A DNA stretch of 64,000 nt from Bacteroidales bacterium (lineage in GTDB: Bacteria > Bacteroidota > Bacteroidia > Bacteroidales > UBA1715): the NCBI GenBank assembly GCA_024402335.1, contig JAKSTZ010000011.1, forward strand, positions 1-64,000. The letters are read 5' to 3'. Both the position numbers and the translations under genes were made by a program. Position 1 is the stretch's first letter. Each line of letters opens with the position of its first letter. Shown here piece after piece: positions 61,893 to 64,000 of this stretch. The notes beneath the pieces were generated by a model. That model was not told the origin of the DNA. It made no database searches and saw only the letters and a list, made by a program, of their open reading frames with translations.

Positions 61893-63575
61893 TTATTTTT
61901 TATTTGAGATTTTGAATTTTATTTTCTTCATTCCACGACTTGTGATGTATACGGTACCTTTAGATGTAAGATCTACTAATTGAAAGTTATAATCGTGATC
62001 TTTAATGATGTAATTTACTTTACCGTTATTTTTTGCGTCGATGTCAATCAGAAAATCGTATGTAGTATAGACTTTGTTTTTATATAACTTTTCAAAGAAT
62101 TTATCAAAACTTGATACCGTATAATGTGCACTTAGAAAATTATATAACTGTTTTGCATAGAAATAGTTACGAATTTTATCAATGTTTGGCAAACCATAAC
62201 CGTATTTATTGTTCGGTTTATTGCTTCTATCGGCAAACTGTAAGATATATTTTTTTATTGTTTGTGCCGAAGAGTCTGGAAATTCAGACCATAGAGTTGC
62301 GCATGCACCAGCCATAAGTGGGCAGGAGAAAGATGTACCACCACTTGCATTGCGTACAGTACCATTTGCTGTCACTATTGCTGGATATAGTCCAAGAGCC
62401 ATTACGTCAGGTTTTATACGTTTGTCGGATGTAGGACCAAAAGAACTAAATGCTGTTTTTTTCTGTTTATAGTCGCAGGCTCCAACAGTTATAATGCTAT
62501 CTGCATCGGCAGGCGCAGTGATGTATTTCCATGGTTCGTCGCCTGAATTTCCGGCACTATTTAGTATAAGCATACCTTTTGATGCAGCAATGTCGGCACC
62601 AATTGTTATTCTTGTAGTGTTTCCATTCATATCTGCATAGGTATAACTTTGAGATTTATCATCGAAATCGCTATAGCCTAGGGAAGTAGACATGATGTCT
62701 GCACCGGCACTGTCGGCAATTTCTGCAGCAGCTACCCAGTTATCTTCTTCAACAGTGTATTCAGTGTCTTCTTCTTCGGTGCGTAAAAGAATGAAGTTTG
62801 CTTGTGGAGCAGTTCCAATAAGTTTTCCAGGATAAACTCCACCAATTAAGGAAAGTACTTGCATGCCGTGTCCTCCTTTAGAAAAGATATCAAGAGTAGT
62901 GTCTAAACATGCGGCAGTTCCTGTTACGTCTCTTGTGAATAGCAGACGGTTATCGTCTCGTATTTTTTGAAAAACAGTAGCAGAGTCAACGTGAAGGAAG
63001 CCGGCATCGGCAATTGCAATAGTCATACCTTGTCCCCAATGTCCTGAGAAATGTGACTGAAGAATGCCCAACATATCGCATTGTTTCCATGAATTTCCGT
63101 AAATATGATAGCTGCCTGCACCTGCAAACAGCATTTGGAAATCATTCTCGTCGAAATGCAAACTGTCTTTCTCCGTCAATTTTCTTTTGTCGCAAACCCA
63201 TTTTGGTTTTGGTGCAACATATTCCATATTTTTAATGAAATATAACTTCTTAATTATGTCGAATGTTTCTTGATTTTTAATGTAAAAAATGGCAGAATTG
63301 AACCACTTCGAGCTATTACAGAAAACTGCACCTAATTCTGCAATAGGAGCTATATATTGTGGGTTTACCGGAAGGTCCTGTTCTGTTATTTCAATATTGA
63401 ATTTTTCACGTCTTTCGATAGCTTTTGCGCTTAAAAAGGCTTGTGGATTCGTAATAGAATAGGGTGAATTATTTTTGTCTTTAAATGTAATTCTATAACG
63501 GCCTTCTACGAAGTCTTGTGAAAAAGCAGAAAGAGCAAAAACAAAAAACAGACAAATGGTTACGATTTTTTTCAT
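61893..63575 (-). CDS. Secreted S8 (subtilisin-like) serine protease
   Basis: This 560-residue protein has a signal peptide (KKIVTICLFFVFALSAFS) and a pro-region to about residue 170. The catalytic domain has Asp190 (TIAIADAGF), His236 (GGHGMQVLSLIGG), oxyanion Asn342 (NSAGNSG) and Ser415 (GGTSFSCPLMAG). A ~100-residue C-terminal strand-rich region ends in a Lys-rich tail without a clear T9SS motif. It lies 2 nt from mntP on the same strand. A bidirectional terminator stands 17 nt upstream. Confidence 0.94.
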   Translation of the reverse strand: MKKIVTICLFFVFALSAFSQDFVEGRYRITFKDKNNSPYSITNPQAFLSAKAIERREKFNIEITEQDLPVNPQYIAPIAELGAVFCNSSKWFNSAIFYIKNQETFDIIKKLYFIKNMEYVAPKPKWVCDKRKLTEKDSLHFDENDFQMLFAGAGSYHIYGNSWKQCDMLGILQSHFSGHWGQGMTIAIADAGFLHVDSATVFQKIRDDNRLLFTRDVTGTAACLDTTLDIFSKGGHGMQVLSLIGGVYPGKLIGTAPQANFILLRTEEEDTEYTVEEDNWVAAAEIADSAGADIMSTSLGYSDFDDKSQSYTYADMNGNTTRITIGADIAASKGMLILNSAGNSGDEPWKYITAPADADSIITVGACDYKQKKTAFSSFGPTSDKRIKPDVMALGLYPAIVTANGTVRNASGGTSFSCPLMAGACATLWSEFPDSSAQTIKKYILQFADRSNKPNNKYGYGLPNIDKIRNYFYAKQLYNFLSAHYTVSSFDKFFEKLYKNKVYTTYDFLIDIDAKNNGKVNYIIKDHDYNFQLVDLTSKGTVYITSRGMKKIKFKISNKK

Positions 63576-63591
63576 AGGTTATGGTGTGGAT

Positions 63592-63623
63592 AAAAAAAAG
63601 ACCACTGTAAAAGTGGTCTTTTT
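63592..63623 (-). terminator. Terminator after the Usp gene
   Basis: AAAAGACCACT and AGTGGTCTTTT form an 11-bp stem with a 5-nt loop, T-runs on both strands. It sits 17 nt before the subtilase ATG. Confidence 0.85.
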
Positions 63624-63641
63624 GTAAGATAGTATATTCTA

Positions 63642-64000
63642 TTAGTTAAAACCTTTTAATTTTCCAGCGTTAGGTAACACGGTAATTGCAGAAATTCCAT
63701 ATTTGTTACCGATAATTTTTTGTTCGTTAGCACCGAACATATAATCAGCAAGGTCAAGTTCTTTTGAAGTTGTAACAAGGATTGCGTTTGCGTTCATTCC
63801 ATTTGCATATTCAATTACTTCGTCTGCGAAATCATCTTTTCCTGCTCCTTCAACTTCGATATATTCAATATTATTTTGGTCAAGTACGGATTTTACGTGT
63901 ACCAAGTTAGAATAAATCTGACGTTTTAAGCTTGCGTCTGAACTTTTTTGAATGTACAAGTAGAATTTTGATTTGAAGAATTTGTTCAAATATACGGCCC
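63642..64000 (-). CDS. Universal stress protein family, 5'-partial
   Basis: The frame is open to the right edge of the window (codons read ..AVYLNKFF); a TTG at 63989 is not a credible start. The visible 119 residues form the second half of a UspA-type domain: FKSKFYLYIQKSSDASLKRQ, FADEVIEYANGMNANAILVTTSK and IIGNKYGISAITVLPN. The N-terminal part lies outside. These ATP-binding proteins respond to stress; a specific role cannot be given. Confidence 0.8.
   Translation of the reverse strand, partial: AVYLNKFFKSKFYLYIQKSSDASLKRQIYSNLVHVKSVLDQNNIEYIEVEGAGKDDFADEVIEYANGMNANAILVTTSKELDLADYMFGANEQKIIGNKYGISAITVLPNAGKLKGFN

Noticed and set aside
1..64000. CRISPR arrays, insertion sequences, prophage or a replication origin
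   Set aside because: No regularly spaced repeats, transposase, phage structural genes or DnaA-box cluster were seen on either strand.

Overview
The window is a chromosomal segment of a Bacteroidota bacterium, most likely of the order Bacteroidales. The evidence is low GC content, the Bacteroidota promoter -7 box TAnnTTTG in front of many genes, two type IX secretion (T9SS) C-terminal sorting domains, a fused SecDF translocase, a bacterial GGGP synthase, a DUF5686 carboxypeptidase-like protein, a PorT-like barrel, and tRNAs without an encoded CCA end. Almost all of it is housekeeping and cell-envelope sequence. I see no prophage, insertion sequence, CRISPR array or integrase.

Layout. 1-6.5 kb: 3' part of a large Ig-like T9SS surface protein, an EamA transporter and an EI24 membrane protein on the minus strand, and thrA with a textbook promoter. 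6.6-14.3 kb: a short DXS-like transketolase, tRNA-Phe, and a minus-strand operon (unknown protein, lipoprotein, AsmA, RNA m5C methyltransferase). 14.5-18.4 kb: a plus-strand run with a membrane protein, a HisIE whose HisI half has lost its catalytic and metal residues, ftsE, sufB and a helical protein. 18.4-24.3 kb: minus strand, with a Big_5 lipoprotein, then a compact operon of dCMP deaminase, S41 protease, phosphopantetheinyl transferase and GGGP synthase. 24.4-34.5 kb: glycosyltransferase, CPBP protease, lepA, DUF2185, and a minus-strand envelope cluster (strand-rich repeat protein, Omp85-type barrel, YfhO, flippase). 34.6-38.8 kb: ruvX, sirtuin, PorT-like barrel, xseA, O-methyltransferase, tRNA-Leu and tRNA-Cys. 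38.9-40.4 kb: a four-gene peroxide-defence operon ending in an OhrR-type regulator. 40.5-47.8 kb: lipoprotein, rpiB, a higBA-type toxin-antitoxin pair, lutB, secDF and kdsA. 47.8-58.1 kb: glycosyltransferase, pepT, DUF1573 protein, HtrA protease, a tandem alkaline phosphatase with T9SS signal, and DUF5686 protein. 58.1-64 kb: cysS and leuA behind a leucine attenuator, mntP, a subtilase, and a universal stress protein cut by the window end.

The strongest observations are: (1) a complete transcription-attenuation leader before leuA-cysS, with a 16-codon Leu-rich peptide, mutually exclusive antiterminator and terminator, and a start codon 8 nt from the -7 box; (2) a recurring arrangement in which the -7 box lies only 5-8 nt before the start codon, predicting (near-)leaderless mRNAs; (3) an OhrR-type regulator in the same operon as a glutathione peroxidase, with a perfect 7-4-7 inverted repeat beside the operon's -7 box; (4) a HisI pseudo-domain fused to an intact HisE domain; (5) two alkaline phosphatase domains in one polypeptide, the first stripped of its active site. 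All functions are inferred from reading the sequence; no database search was run.
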